Shown: one piece after another, positions 1 through 8,124 of the stretch
How positions within the stretch are numbered: the stretch's first letter is position 1
Layout of the letters: the number at the start of each line of letters is the position of its first letter
NCBI GenBank assembly: GCA_050700835.1
Contig: JBOHDX010000022.1
Location: 1 to 52,281, forward strand
DNA length: 52,281 nucleotides
Direction of reading: 5' to 3'
Source of the DNA: JBOHDX01 sp050700835
GTDB lineage: Bacteria > Actinomycetota > Actinomycetes > Propionibacteriales > Nocardioidaceae
Notes under the pieces: model-generated
Databases searched by the model: none
Seen by the model: only the letters and a program-made list of their open reading frames with translations
What the model was told of the DNA's origin: nothing
Made by a program: the position numbers and the translations under genes

Positions 1-2
1 GG

Positions 3-272
3 CAGGTCAGCCGTGAGCGGGTGCCGCTCGGTGCGCGGGTCGGCTTCACCGGCACGGTCGTGCCGAACCACAAGGGTTCCACCGTGTTCCTGCAGCGTCT
101 CAGCGGCAGGCACTGGCTCAACGTGGACAGCGCCACGCTGGGTGCGCGCAGTGGCTACTCGATGCACTGGCGGGCCAGCGGGACCGGTGCGTCCACCTTC
201 CGGATCGTGATCCCGGCGCGCGGCGCCTACGTGGCCGGCGTCAGTGTCCCGGTGGTGGTCCGAGTCAGCTGA
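3..272 (+). CDS. C-terminal end of a surface/secreted-type protein (5' truncated)
   Basis: The open frame enters from the window edge and stops at 270-272, so only about 89 residues are visible. The residues (GFTGTVVPNHKGSTVFLQR, then W-N-V-D-S-A, then a final valine-rich strand) fit the beta-sandwich repeats common at the ends of actinobacterial extracellular proteins, where a G-x-V-x-P...V-x-L-Q-R...W pattern recurs. A GTG at position 21 is only an internal codon. No catalytic motif is visible and the function cannot be given. The next gene follows on the same strand after about 90 bases. Confidence 0.55.
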   Translation, partial: QVSRERVPLGARVGFTGTVVPNHKGSTVFLQRLSGRHWLNVDSATLGARSGYSMHWRASGTGASTFRIVIPARGAYVAGVSVPVVVRVS

Positions 273-360
273 CCGCGCGGCGTCACGCAGCCGGATCCTC
301 GACGGATGCGCGTGCCCTGCGCGCGGTCCGGAAGGGAGCAGAGGGCCCGGCGAGGTAGCG

Positions 361-2016
361 TTGGCCGACGACGCCGGTGCTCCGGCACCCCGGCCGCGAG
401 GACCTGTCTTGACGCTGTTGATCCGCTGCCTGCTGGCCGCTGTCGCCGGCGTCGCGGTCGCGCTCGGCTTCGCGCCGACCAGCTGGTTCGTCCTGCTGCT
501 GCTCGGCGTGGCCGGCTTCCTGGCGCTGCTCGTCGGGGTGACGCCGCGGCACGGGCTCCTGGTCGGCTACGTGTTCGGGCTGGCGTTCATGCTGGTGCTG
601 CTGCCGTGGCTGCTCAACATCGGCCTGGGGGCCGTGGGCTGGGTCGCGTGGCTCGGCCTGACCGTCGTGTCCGCCTTGTACTACGCGGGCTTCGGCTGGG
701 CGGCGGTGCGGGTGAGCCGGCTGCCCGGAGCCCCTGTGTGGGCCGCCTGCTGCTGGGTGGCGATGGAGCTGCTGCGCGGCACCGTCCCGCTCGGCGGCTT
801 CCCGTGGGGCTACCTCGCGTACGCCACGGTCGACACGCCGATGGCGGCGCTCAACCGGTGGATCGGCACCCCGGTCACCAGTGGTGCGGTGGTCCTGGTC
901 TGCGCCCTGGCGGTGGCCGCAGTCCGGCGACGCCGCGCCTGGCGGCCGACGGTCGCGCTGGCCGCGGGTGCGGTCGCGCTGTTGTGCGTCGGCCTGGCCC
1001 TGCCGGTGGGCCTAGCCGATCCGGGGCGATCGATCACGGTCGCGGCCATCCAGGGTGACGTGCCCGGCACCGGCGCGAACAGTCTCGGCCAGCAGCACCA
1101 GGTGGTCACGAACCACGTGAACGAGACCCTCCGGTACGCCGCCGCGGTCAAGGCCGGCACGGCCCCCCGCGCCGACATCGTGCTGTGGCCGGAGAACTCC
1201 ACCGACATCGACCCGGTCGCCTACCCCGCGATCGGAGCCGAGATCCAGGCCGCGGTGGACGCCGTCGGCGTACCCACGCTGGTCGGCGCCATCGTCAACG
1301 GCCCGACGCCGTCCGAGGCCGAGAACGTCGGCATCGTCTGGAGCCCGAGCACCGGCCCCGGCGCGCGGTACGTCAAGCACCGGCTGGTGCCGTTCGGTGA
1401 GTATGTGCCGTTCAGGTCGGTCGTCACCGACCTGCTCCCGGTGGTCGCGAAGGAGATCCCGCGGGACATGGTGCCGGGTCACCAACCCGGGGCGTTGCGA
1501 ATCGGGGGCATCACCATCGGCGACATGCTCTGCTTCGACGTCGCCGACGACGCCAACGTGCGCAGCGCGGTGGATGCCGGTGCGCAGCTGCTGGTGGTGC
1601 AGACCAACAACGCGACCTACACCGGCACCGGTCAGCCGGCGCAGCAGTGGCAGATCTCGCGGGTCCGCGCGATCGAGTCGGGACGCGACCTGGCGGTGGC
1701 ATCCATCAACGGCATCAGCGGCATGGTCAACGCCGACGGCGAGGTGCTCGCCGAGACCACCACCCGCGATCCGGCTTACGACGTGGCCACGCTGACCGTC
1801 GCGACCGGCGTGACCTGGGGCATCCGGTTCGGTGGCTGGCTGCAGGCTCTCGCCTGCGTGGTGGCCGTGGTCGCGCTACTGGTGTCGCTGCTGCTGGCCC
1901 GACGCCGCCGCCGGGACGCGGCCGTGGTGGCGCCCGCAGGATCCGCCGAGCCTGCCGCCGGGGCCCGGGCGACAGAGCCAGACGTCGCCCCGGTGGGCGG
2001 AGGGAGCAGCGCATGA
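361..2016 (+). CDS. lnt: Apolipoprotein N-acyltransferase
   Basis: Membrane enzyme of the carbon-nitrogen hydrolase superfamily that N-acylates the lipid-modified N-terminal cysteine of lipoproteins. The first half has several hydrophobic segments. The second half is the nitrilase-like domain with the expected triad in context: Glu about 278 in LWPEN, Lys about 339 in YVKHRLVPFGEY, Cys about 391 in DMLCFDV. A last hydrophobic segment and a low-complexity tail follow. The frame is open further upstream (GTG at 244), but the TTG at 361 is preceded by GAGG five bases away and gives 551 residues, a normal length; the TTG at 409 is an alternative. The stop overlaps the ATG of the next gene (ATGA), so the two are coupled. 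Confidence 0.9.
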   Translation: MADDAGAPAPRPRGPVLTLLIRCLLAAVAGVAVALGFAPTSWFVLLLLGVAGFLALLVGVTPRHGLLVGYVFGLAFMLVLLPWLLNIGLGAVGWVAWLGLTVVSALYYAGFGWAAVRVSRLPGAPVWAACCWVAMELLRGTVPLGGFPWGYLAYATVDTPMAALNRWIGTPVTSGAVVLVCALAVAAVRRRRAWRPTVALAAGAVALLCVGLALPVGLADPGRSITVAAIQGDVPGTGANSLGQQHQVVTNHVNETLRYAAAVKAGTAPRADIVLWPENSTDIDPVAYPAIGAEIQAAVDAVGVPTLVGAIVNGPTPSEAENVGIVWSPSTGPGARYVKHRLVPFGEYVPFRSVVTDLLPVVAKEIPRDMVPGHQPGALRIGGITIGDMLCFDVADDANVRSAVDAGAQLLVVQTNNATYTGTGQPAQQWQISRVRAIESGRDLAVASINGISGMVNADGEVLAETTTRDPAYDVATLTVATGVTWGIRFGGWLQALACVVAVVALLVSLLLARRRRRDAAVVAPAGSAEPAAGARATEPDVAPVGGGSSA

Positions 2017-2771
2017 ACGAGCGCGTCCTCGTGATCATCCCGACCTACAACGAGTACGACAACCTGCGGCCGATCGTCGCCCGGCTGCGCGTCGCGGTGC
2101 CGCAGGCAGACGTACTCGTCGCCGACGACGCGTCCCCGGACGGCACCGGCAAGCTCGCCGACGACCTCGCCGCGGCCGACCCGCGGGTGCGCGTGGAGCA
2201 CCGGCTCGGCAAGCAGGGTCTGGGCGCGGCGTACCTCGACTCGTTCTCGTGGGCGCTGCAACGCGACTACGACGTGGTGTGCGAGATGGACGCCGACGGG
2301 TCCCATCGGCCTGAGCAGCTCCCAGATCTGCTGGCCGCGGTGGCCGACGGCGCCGACCTGGCGATCGGGTCGCGCTGGGTGCCCGGTGGCTCGGTGGTCA
2401 ACTGGCCGCGTCGCCGCGAGCTGCTGTCGCGCGGCGGGAACCTCTACACCCGGCTGGCTCTGGGCCTGCCGCTGCACGATGCGACCGGCGGCTTCCGCGC
2501 GTTCCGGCGCCGGACCCTCGAGGCCCTCGACCTCGACGCGGTGTCGTCGCAGGGCTACTGCTTCCAGGTCGACCTCGCTCGCCGCGCGGTGGCGGAGGGG
2601 TTCCGGGTCGTGGAGGTCCCGATCATGTTCGCCGAGCGCGTCGCGGGGGAGTCCAAGATGAGCGGCGCGATCGTTCGCGAAGCGCTGTGGAGGGTCACCA
2701 TCTGGGGCGCGGAACACCGCGCGGGCCAGGCCCGTGACGTACTCTCGAACCTGGGCTCGCGTTCCCGCTGA
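2013..2771 (+). CDS. ppm1: Polyprenol monophosphomannose synthase (GT2 family)
   Basis: Family 2 glycosyltransferase of 252 residues. It transfers mannose from GDP-mannose to polyprenol phosphate, the donor for periplasmic mannosylation of lipoglycans and proteins. Visible motifs are IIPTYNEYDN at the N-terminus, DDASPDGT, and MDADGSHRPE with the metal-binding Asp pair, then a GSRWVPGG stretch typical of dolichol-phosphate mannosyltransferases. There is no C-terminal membrane domain, so this is the soluble single-domain form. In M. tuberculosis Lnt and Ppm1 activities are fused in one protein; here they are two genes overlapping by four bases, with an AGGGAG ribosome site inside the end of lnt. 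Confidence 0.9.
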   Translation: MNERVLVIIPTYNEYDNLRPIVARLRVAVPQADVLVADDASPDGTGKLADDLAAADPRVRVEHRLGKQGLGAAYLDSFSWALQRDYDVVCEMDADGSHRPEQLPDLLAAVADGADLAIGSRWVPGGSVVNWPRRRELLSRGGNLYTRLALGLPLHDATGGFRAFRRRTLEALDLDAVSSQGYCFQVDLARRAVAEGFRVVEVPIMFAERVAGESKMSGAIVREALWRVTIWGAEHRAGQARDVLSNLGSRSR

Positions 2772-2827
2772 GTCCGGTCCGGGCCAGACCCGTCCGCCTG
2801 TCGGTCATCCACGCTACGGAGGGCACC

Positions 2828-3328
2828 ATGTCGTGGCGATACCTGCCGCTGGCGCTGCTGATCGTGCCGATCGTCGAGATCGCCGTGATCATCCAGGTTG
2901 GACACCTGATCGGATTCTGGCCGACGTTCCTGCTGCTGGTGGCCGAGAGCGCGCTCGGTGCCTGGCTGGTCAAGCGCGAGGGACTGCGAGCGTGGCGGGC
3001 CCTCTCGGAGGCGATCCGGACCGGGCACCTGCCCAGTCGGGAGCTGACCGACGCCGGGCTGGTGCTGGTCGGCGGGACCCTGCTGCTGACGCCCGGTTTC
3101 GTCACCGATGTCGTCGGGTTCTTCTTCGTGCTGCCCCCGACCAGGCCGCTGGCGCGCCGGCTGGTTCAGGCCTGGGTGGCGCGCCGAGGCGTCGCCGTCG
3201 TCACCCGCCGCGCCAGCCGCGTCAATCCCGGTGGTGTCGGCCCTGGCGGGGCGAACAGAGGTGGGGTCAACACCGGTGGGGTCAACCCGGGTGGCGACGT
3301 GATCGACGAGCACGGCCGCCCAGTCTGA
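2828..3328 (+). CDS. fxsA: FxsA family cytoplasmic-membrane protein
   Basis: Small membrane protein of 166 residues matching the FxsA family: an N-terminal hydrophobic hairpin (LALLIVPIVEIAVIIQVG), the conserved G-x-W-x-T-x-x-L-V segment, then LLLTPGFVTDVVGF, the family signature. E. coli FxsA affects exclusion of phage T7 by F plasmid; the role here is unknown. The C-terminal 30 residues are a low-complexity Gly-Gly-Val/Asn run made of imperfect repeats and are unlike the rest. A strong GGAGGG lies just before the ATG. It follows ppm1 on the same strand after 56 bases and may share its transcript. Confidence 0.85.
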   Translation: MSWRYLPLALLIVPIVEIAVIIQVGHLIGFWPTFLLLVAESALGAWLVKREGLRAWRALSEAIRTGHLPSRELTDAGLVLVGGTLLLTPGFVTDVVGFFFVLPPTRPLARRLVQAWVARRGVAVVTRRASRVNPGGVGPGGANRGGVNTGGVNPGGDVIDEHGRPV

Positions 3329-3332
3329 CCAA

Positions 3333-3442
3333 GGCCCGCCGGTCCGCGGGTTTTGGCCCGCCGGTCCGCGGGTTTTGGCCCGCCGGTCCGCGGCTTTTGG
3401 CCCGCCGGTCCGCGGGTTTTGGCCCGCCGGTCCGCGGCTTCT
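3333..3442. repeat. Five tandem copies of a 22-bp unit, in a gene-free stretch
   Basis: The unit GGCCCGCCGGTCCGCGGGTT plus TT occurs at 3333, 3355, 3377, 3399 and 3421. Copies 3 and 5 carry C instead of G before the T run, and copy 5 ends CT. The unit contains CCGCGG and CCGG palindromes. The gene-free stretch 3329-3675 holds this array, the rbpA terminator at 3597-3641, and nothing else recognisable; reading frames across it encode only repetitive Arg/Gly/Pro peptides and are not genes. Confidence 0.9.
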
Positions 3443-3596
3443 GGCTGTGGTTCTCACGACTCGCGGATCTCGGTCCAGCGAGCCGGCGTACCGGTGCAGG
3501 ACGGCCCCGCTCGACCGACGAACTGGTCCCGACGCGTACCCCCGGCTCGACCCCGCTAGGCCGAGGCTTCTCTCAACACCGAACACCCCGGGTACG

Positions 3597-3641
3597 AAAA
3601 AGCCGATCCCGCGCCGCTGGGGGAGTTGGCACGGGATCGGC
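3597..3641 (-). terminator. Rho-independent terminator of rbpA
   Basis: Ten-base perfect arms GCCGATCCCG (3602-3611) and CGGGATCGGC (3632-3641) are followed on the minus strand by five T (the A run at 3597-3601). It lies 35 bases after the rbpA stop and separates rbpA from the convergent fxsA. Confidence 0.85.
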
Positions 3642-3675
3642 GTTCTAGGCGGCCTCGAGGGCCGGAACGGACCGC

Positions 3676-4062
3676 TCAGGCGGTCTGCTTGCGACCTGAC
3701 TTGGTACGACGGTGCAGATGGGCGGGCCCGATCTCACCGGTGCGGAGCAGCTCGAGCCGCTCGGAGAGGATCTCCTCCAGCTCCGGGATGGATCGGCGCT
3801 CCAGCAGCATGTCCCAGTGGGTGCGCGCCGGCTTCTCGCGCTTGGCCTCAGGCTCGTCGCCGTCAACCTGCTTGGCGGCGCTGCCGCACCTCGGGCACTC
3901 CCACAGCAGCGGCACCTCCGCCTCGACCGACATGGTGAGACTGAAGTCGTGCCCGCGCGGGCAGTGGTAGGCGATCTGCTGGCGGGGGGCCATCTCGACG
4001 CCGCGCTCGTCCTCGAAGCTCTGCGCGCCTAGGCGGGCACCTCGTAGTGTGCGTTCGGCCAT
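3676..4062 (-). CDS. rbpA: RNA polymerase-binding protein RbpA
   Basis: Actinobacterial transcription factor that binds RNA polymerase and the principal sigma factor and stabilises the open promoter complex. The 128 residues show the N-terminal tail, the zinc-binding core (C-P-R-G-H and C-P-R-C-G), the basic linker, and the sigma-interaction domain HWDMLLERRSIPELEEIL near the C-terminus. A GGGAGGGG ribosome site precedes the ATG. A GGAAT-N18-GTT element about 100 bases upstream and a perfect terminator downstream mark it as a single-gene unit. Confidence 0.95.
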   Translation of the reverse strand: MAERTLRGARLGAQSFEDERGVEMAPRQQIAYHCPRGHDFSLTMSVEAEVPLLWECPRCGSAAKQVDGDEPEAKREKPARTHWDMLLERRSIPELEEILSERLELLRTGEIGPAHLHRRTKSGRKQTA

Positions 4063-4141
4063 CGTCCCCTCCCGAGGCTGGTGGGTGAGTATCTGTCACG
4101 TTTCACTACGTGGCTGGCGGCCACGCGGTTCCGCTGAGTCC

Positions 4142-4167
4142 AACGTACGGCCACCAGATGAGATTCC
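4142..4167 (-). promoter_or_regulatory. Putative sigma-R/SigH-type promoter of rbpA
   Basis: On the minus strand GGAAT (4167-4163) is followed by exactly 18 bases and GTT (4144-4142), the consensus described for sigma-R in Streptomyces and close to that of mycobacterial SigH. Streptomyces rbpA is a known sigma-R target. Predicted transcription start is near 4135. Confidence 0.65.
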
Positions 4168-4224
4168 CCTGAGTCCAGGACCGCCACGTCCGAGACCAGG
4201 GCCACACCGGTCGCCCACCCCCCA

Positions 4225-5274
4225 TCACACCACGGCAGGGACCGGGTTGCCCGCTTCGCGGATCGCCCGCCTGGTGTCGACGGGCACCAACAGCGCGAGG
4301 CCGAGTACGAAGAAGACGATCAGGCCACGATCGCCGGGCGGTACGACCCGGTCACCTGATGCACGACGCCGAACACCAGCGTGCCGAGCCAGCTCGTACC
4401 TCGCTCACACGCCTGGTAGAGGCTGAAGTACTCCGCCGCCCGCCCTCTCGGGATGAGCTGACTGTAAAACGAGCGCGACAGCGCCTGGGTGCCGCCCAGC
4501 ACCAGGCCGATGGCGACGGCGAGCGCGAGGAACGGGATCGCCTGGCCGGCCGGCAGGAAGTAGCCGACCGTCACGACCGCGATCCAGACCACCAGCCCGC
4601 CCACGATCATGGCCTTGCTCCCGACCCGACCGGCGGCGCGGCCGAACAGCAGGGCACCACCGAAGGCGGCGAACTGGACCAGCAGGATCGAGGCGATCAG
4701 GAACCCGATGCTGAACCCGAGCTGCTTGTTGCCATAGACCGCCGCGGCATAGACCACGGTCTGGATGCCGTCGTTGTAGAAGAGGTACGCCAGCAGGAAC
4801 AGCAGCGTCATCGGGTACGCCCGGGTCTCCCGCAGCGTGGTGGCGAGCTGGCCGAAGCTGCGTCGGAGCAGGCCGCCGGACTCCGGCACCACTGCCACGC
4901 AAGCCGCGGCAGCGCCGCACCACGACAGGCCACATCAGCCGCCGCTTGCGCGCACTCCGGTCGGCCAAGGCGCCCACCACCGGCAGGACGAAGGCAGACG
5001 CGATCGTCGCCAACGTGACCACATAGAACACCAGCGACCCGGGCGAGACGTGCAGCCCCAGCACGGCGAGGTCCTGGTGGCACGGGCGGTCGGTGGTTCC
5101 GATGTACCCGCAGGCGTCCTTCTCGGCCACGCTGGTCAGGTACGGCGCGAACAACACCGTTCCGGTGACCGTGACGTACGCGGAGTTGGCCCAGTCGTAG
5201 AAGTACCACGCCCTCTGCTCGGCCCTGCGGTCCCCGTCGTCCGCGCCGACGACCGGAGCAGCGGGCTGGGTCAC
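4225..5274 (-). pseudogene. Decayed UMF1-type MFS transporter
   Basis: The N-terminal part (5274 to about 4905) reads WYFYDWANSAYVTV, then GALADRSARKRRLMW, the first two or three membrane helices of UMF1-type (MFS_1-like) transporters. The frame then changes near 4940. The next frame carries the C-terminal half (PESGGLLRRSFGQL, YNDGIQTV, TQALSRSFYSQLIP), about 190 residues. Compared with the family, roughly 100 or more residues covering the rest of helix 3 to helix 6 are missing, which a single base error cannot explain. A second frameshift near 4320 (one base missing after AIVA) displaces the last helix (LIVFFVLGLALLVPVDTRR), ending at 4225. The GTG start overlaps the stop of the phosphodiesterase gene. 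Confidence 0.75.
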
Positions 5275-6074
5275 GGGCCCATCCCGTCCCATTGGCCGCG
5301 CTGCACGAGCACGTCCTTCAAGGTCTGGATCTCGTCGGTGATCAGGCCGTCGACGCCGAGGTCGAGCAGCGCATGCATCTGCGCCGGTGCGTCCACGGTC
5401 CACACGTGCACCTCGAGGCCGAGGTCGTGGCTCCGGTGGACGAACCGCTCGTCGACGACCGTCAAGGGGCCGGCACGGTGGGGCACCTGGGCACAGCTCG
5501 CACCACGGCGGCGCCCCAACGAGCGCACCACGTCGACCGGGCCGAGGCGCAGGGCGGCGACCTCGGCGGACCCGAGCGAGCTGGTCGCCGAGGACCCCAG
5601 CAGGTGCCGCAGCCGGCGCAGCCGCCGGGTCGAGAACGACGCGATGCAGACCCGGCCGAGCGCGTTGGCCTGCCGCAGCACGCGTACGCACGGCTCGATC
5701 GCCGTCTCGTCCTTGACGTCGATGTTGAGGCGGATGTCTGGGAACGCCTCGAGCAGCTCGATGAGCAACGGCACCGGTTCGCGGCCGCCGATCCGGGCCT
5801 GCGCGACCTGCTCGGCGGGGAGGTCGCGGATGCGACCCCGCCGGTCGGTCAACCGGTCCAGGGTCTGGTCGTGGAACGCGAACACCACGCCGTCCCGCGA
5901 CGCGTGCACGTCGGTCTCCAGGTAGCGGTAGCCCAGGCGTACCGCGTTGGCGAACGCTTGCAGGCTGTTCTCGATGCCGCGATTCGGGGGGTACGCCATG
6001 CCTCCCCGGTGCGCGATCGCTCGCGGTGCCGGCGGGTCGAACCACGGGTGGGTCGACTGTCGACTGCCGGTCAC
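5271..6074 (-). CDS. Glycerophosphodiester phosphodiesterase
   Basis: GDPD-family TIM-barrel enzyme of 267 residues that hydrolyses glycerophosphodiesters to glycerol 3-phosphate and an alcohol. Motifs in order: IAHRGG (catalytic His), ENS, YLETDVH (metal ligands Glu and Asp), FHD (second catalytic His). No signal peptide is visible, so it is probably cytoplasmic. The frame is open far upstream, but that part is Arg/Ala-rich; the GTG at 6074 gives the normal length and sits 6 bases after a CATACT hexamer, consistent with a leaderless start. The stop overlaps the GTG of the broken MFS gene, so the two were once an operon. Confidence 0.85.
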   Translation of the reverse strand: MTGSRQSTHPWFDPPAPRAIAHRGGMAYPPNRGIENSLQAFANAVRLGYRYLETDVHASRDGVVFAFHDQTLDRLTDRRGRIRDLPAEQVAQARIGGREPVPLLIELLEAFPDIRLNIDVKDETAIEPCVRVLRQANALGRVCIASFSTRRLRRLRHLLGSSATSSLGSAEVAALRLGPVDVVRSLGRRRGASCAQVPHRAGPLTVVDERFVHRSHDLGLEVHVWTVDAPAQMHALLDLGVDGLITDEIQTLKDVLVQRGQWDGMGP

Positions 6075-6080
6075 GCGGTC

Positions 6081-6086
6081 AGTATG
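6081..6086 (-). promoter_or_regulatory. -10 hexamer CATACT, leaderless start of the phosphodiesterase gene
   Basis: CATACT on the minus strand is followed by six bases and the GTG at 6074. No ribosome binding site lies between them. Confidence 0.45.
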
Positions 6087-6154
6087 CCGGGCTGCTCGAC
6101 GGTCGACCGCCTCCGGGACTGCGCGTCCGCGGTTCGTCGCGACAGCGGGTGAGT

Positions 6155-6160
6155 TAACGT
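6155..6160 (+). promoter_or_regulatory. -10 hexamer TAACGT, leaderless start of the zinc-finger gene
   Basis: TAACGT, six bases, then GTG at 6167. It is divergent from the phosphodiesterase promoter; the 92 bases between the two starts hold both. Confidence 0.45.
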
Positions 6161-6166
6161 TGCGAC

Positions 6167-6433
6167 GTGGATGCCATGACGTGCCCGAAGTGCGCCAACG
6201 AGATGCAGCAGCAGGTGCGCGGAGGGGTGACGATCGCGCAGTGCACCTCGTGCGAGGGCCTCTTCTTGGACCGGGTGGACCTCGGCGAGCTGGTCGAGCA
6301 GGAGAACGACTGGCACGCCGGTCGCGGTCACCGTACGCAGCCACTGCCGCGGATCACACCGGACATGGCGGCTCCGCCGGCCTCGTCGTGGAGCCCTCCG
6401 GCGCGCTCGTACATCGACGTCCTCTTCCGCTAA
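6167..6433 (+). CDS. Zinc-ribbon protein (zf-TFIIB family)
   Basis: Short protein of 88 residues. The N-terminal half is a TFIIB-like zinc ribbon: CPKCANEM, then C-T-S-C-E-G-L-F-L-D-R about 18 residues on, the standard spacing of this family. The C-terminal half is Pro/Ala-rich without a recognisable domain. The GTG at 6167 fits the hexamer spacing; the ATG at 6176 is the alternative and would lose three residues. Function is unknown; such proteins are often called putative transcription-related factors without experiment. It converges on the HTH-MurA gene; the 105 bases between them carry only imperfect GGTCGGACG repeats. Confidence 0.75.
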   Translation: MDAMTCPKCANEMQQQVRGGVTIAQCTSCEGLFLDRVDLGELVEQENDWHAGRGHRTQPLPRITPDMAAPPASSWSPPARSYIDVLFR

Positions 6434-6538
6434 CCGGGCGCGAGCGGTCGGACGCAGGCGGTCGGGCGCGAGGGGTCGGACGAAGGAATCGGCCTGTGGG
6501 TAGCCCCGGCGACACCGATGTCGATTCTTGGGTCCCGG

Positions 6539-8077
6539 TCAGATATCGCGGAAGTGCTCGATCTGCGCGCCCAGCGCGTTGAGCCGGGCGGCAAGGTCCT
6601 CGTAGCCGCGGTTGATCACGTAGACGCTGCGCAGCGCCGACGTGCCCTTGGCCGCCAGCATCGCCAGCAGAATCACGACGGCGGGACGCAGCGCCGGCGG
6701 GCAGATCAGCTCTGTGGCCCGCCAGCGGGTCGGCCCCTCGATCAGCACCCGATGCGGATCGAGCAGCTTGACCGAGGCGCCGAGCTTGTTGAGCTCGGTC
6801 AGATAGATCGCGCGGTTCTCGTACACCCAGTCGTGCAGCAGCGTCGAGCCTGACGCGGTGGCCGCGATGACCGCGAAGAACGGCAGGTTGTCGATGTTGA
6901 GCCCGGGGAACGGCATCGGGTGGATCTTGTCGATGGGGGAGTGCAGCACCGACGGGTACGTCGTGAGGTCGACCAGCCGTGTGTGTCCGTTGGCGGCGAG
7001 GTACTCCTCGCTGCGGTCGTAGCTGAAGCCCATCTCCTCGAGGAGTGCCAGCTCGATCTCCATGAACTCGATCGGCACCCGGCGCACGGTGATCTGCGAC
7101 TCGGTGACGATCGCCGCGGCCACCAGGCTCATCGCCTCGATCGGGTCCTCGCTCGGCGCGTACGTCACGTCCACGTCGATGTCGGGGAGGCCGGTGACGG
7201 TCAGCGTCGTGGTGCCGATGCCGTCGATCTGGACGCCCAGCTCACGCAGGAAGAAGCACAGGTCCTGGACCATGTAGTTGGGGCTCGCGTTGCGGATGAC
7301 GGTCACCCCCGCGGCGCGGGCAGCAGCCAGCAGCGCGTTCTCGGTGACGGTGTCGCCGCGCTCGGTCAGCACGATGGGCCGGCTCGGGCGGGTGCCGCCG
7401 GTGACCTCTGCGTGGTAGCTGCCCTCGGTGGCCTTGACCTCGAGGCCGAACGGCCGGAGTGCGGCCAGGTGCGGCTCGACCGTCCGGGTGCCGAGGTCGC
7501 AGCCCCCGGCGTACGGCAGGGCGAACGTGGACTCCCGGTGCATCAGCGGTCCGAGGAACATGATGATGCTGCGGGTACGGCGGGCCGCCTCGGCGTCCAT
7601 CTGGTCCAGCTGCAGGTGCTCCGGCGGCACGATCTCGAGGTCGTTGTCGTCGTTGAGCCAGCGGGTCTTGACGCCGATCGAGTTGAGCACCTCCAAGAGC
7701 CGGTTGACCTCCTCGATGCGGGCGACCTTGCGCAACGTGGTGCGGCCGGTGTTGAGCAGCGAGGCGCAGAGCAGAGCGACACCGGCGTTCTTGCTCGACT
7801 TGACGTCGATCGAGCCCGACAGCCGGGTGCCGCCGACGACGCGGAGATGCATGGGTCCGGCGACGCCGAGCGACACGATCTCGGAGTCGAGCGCGGCACC
7901 GATCCTGGCCAACATGTCCAATGAGACGTTCTGGTGGCCGCGTTCGATCCGGTTGACCGCGCTCTGGCTGGTGCCGAGCACGTCTGCCAGCTCGGTTTGG
8001 GTCCATCCGCGGTGTTTGCGCGCATCGCGGATGAGGTTGCCGATCCGGCTCAGGTAGTCCTCACTCATAGGTTTCAT
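6539..8077 (-). CDS. XRE-HTH / UDP-N-acetylglucosamine 1-carboxyvinyltransferase-like fusion
   Basis: 512-residue two-domain protein. Residues about 10-65 form an XRE helix-turn-helix (TQTELADVLGTSQSAVNRIERG). Residues about 75-510 are the EPSP-synthase fold of MurA, which transfers enolpyruvate to UDP-GlcNAc in the first committed step of peptidoglycan synthesis. Visible family residues are the Lys-Asn pair in KSSKNAG and a Cys in GGCDLGTR (about residue 193) at the position of E. coli Cys115. That cysteine makes a working enzyme possible, with the HTH acting as an autoregulatory domain. Its substrate could instead be another UDP-sugar. It is unlikely to be the housekeeping MurA, which normally lacks an HTH. 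It is the last gene after the two permeases but has its own TATAAT. Confidence 0.85.
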   Translation of the reverse strand: MKPMSEDYLSRIGNLIRDARKHRGWTQTELADVLGTSQSAVNRIERGHQNVSLDMLARIGAALDSEIVSLGVAGPMHLRVVGGTRLSGSIDVKSSKNAGVALLCASLLNTGRTTLRKVARIEEVNRLLEVLNSIGVKTRWLNDDNDLEIVPPEHLQLDQMDAEAARRTRSIIMFLGPLMHRESTFALPYAGGCDLGTRTVEPHLAALRPFGLEVKATEGSYHAEVTGGTRPSRPIVLTERGDTVTENALLAAARAAGVTVIRNASPNYMVQDLCFFLRELGVQIDGIGTTTLTVTGLPDIDVDVTYAPSEDPIEAMSLVAAAIVTESQITVRRVPIEFMEIELALLEEMGFSYDRSEEYLAANGHTRLVDLTTYPSVLHSPIDKIHPMPFPGLNIDNLPFFAVIAATASGSTLLHDWVYENRAIYLTELNKLGASVKLLDPHRVLIEGPTRWRATELICPPALRPAVVILLAMLAAKGTSALRSVYVINRGYEDLAARLNALGAQIEHFRDI

Positions 8078-8081
8078 TATA
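8076..8081 (-). promoter_or_regulatory. TATAAT -10 box overlapping the first start codon of the HTH-MurA gene
   Basis: On the minus strand TATAAT runs directly into the first ATG (8077). Seven bases after it lies a second in-frame ATG (8068-8066), the expected transcription start, so the mRNA may be leaderless and begin at Met4. The region just upstream is unusually AT-rich and holds CATATG and GTATAC palindromes, candidate sites for the protein's own HTH. Confidence 0.55.
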
Positions 8082-8124
8082 TCTCATATGTGGTATACGA
8101 CTGCCGACGGCACGCCGGGCGAAC

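Noticed and set aside
244..360. N-terminal extension of Lnt
   Set aside because: Arg/Gly/Ser-rich, partly overlapping the previous gene; the TTG at 361 has a ribosome site and gives a normal length.
3333..3442. CRISPR-like array
   Set aside because: Units are directly adjacent with no spacers and no cas gene is present.
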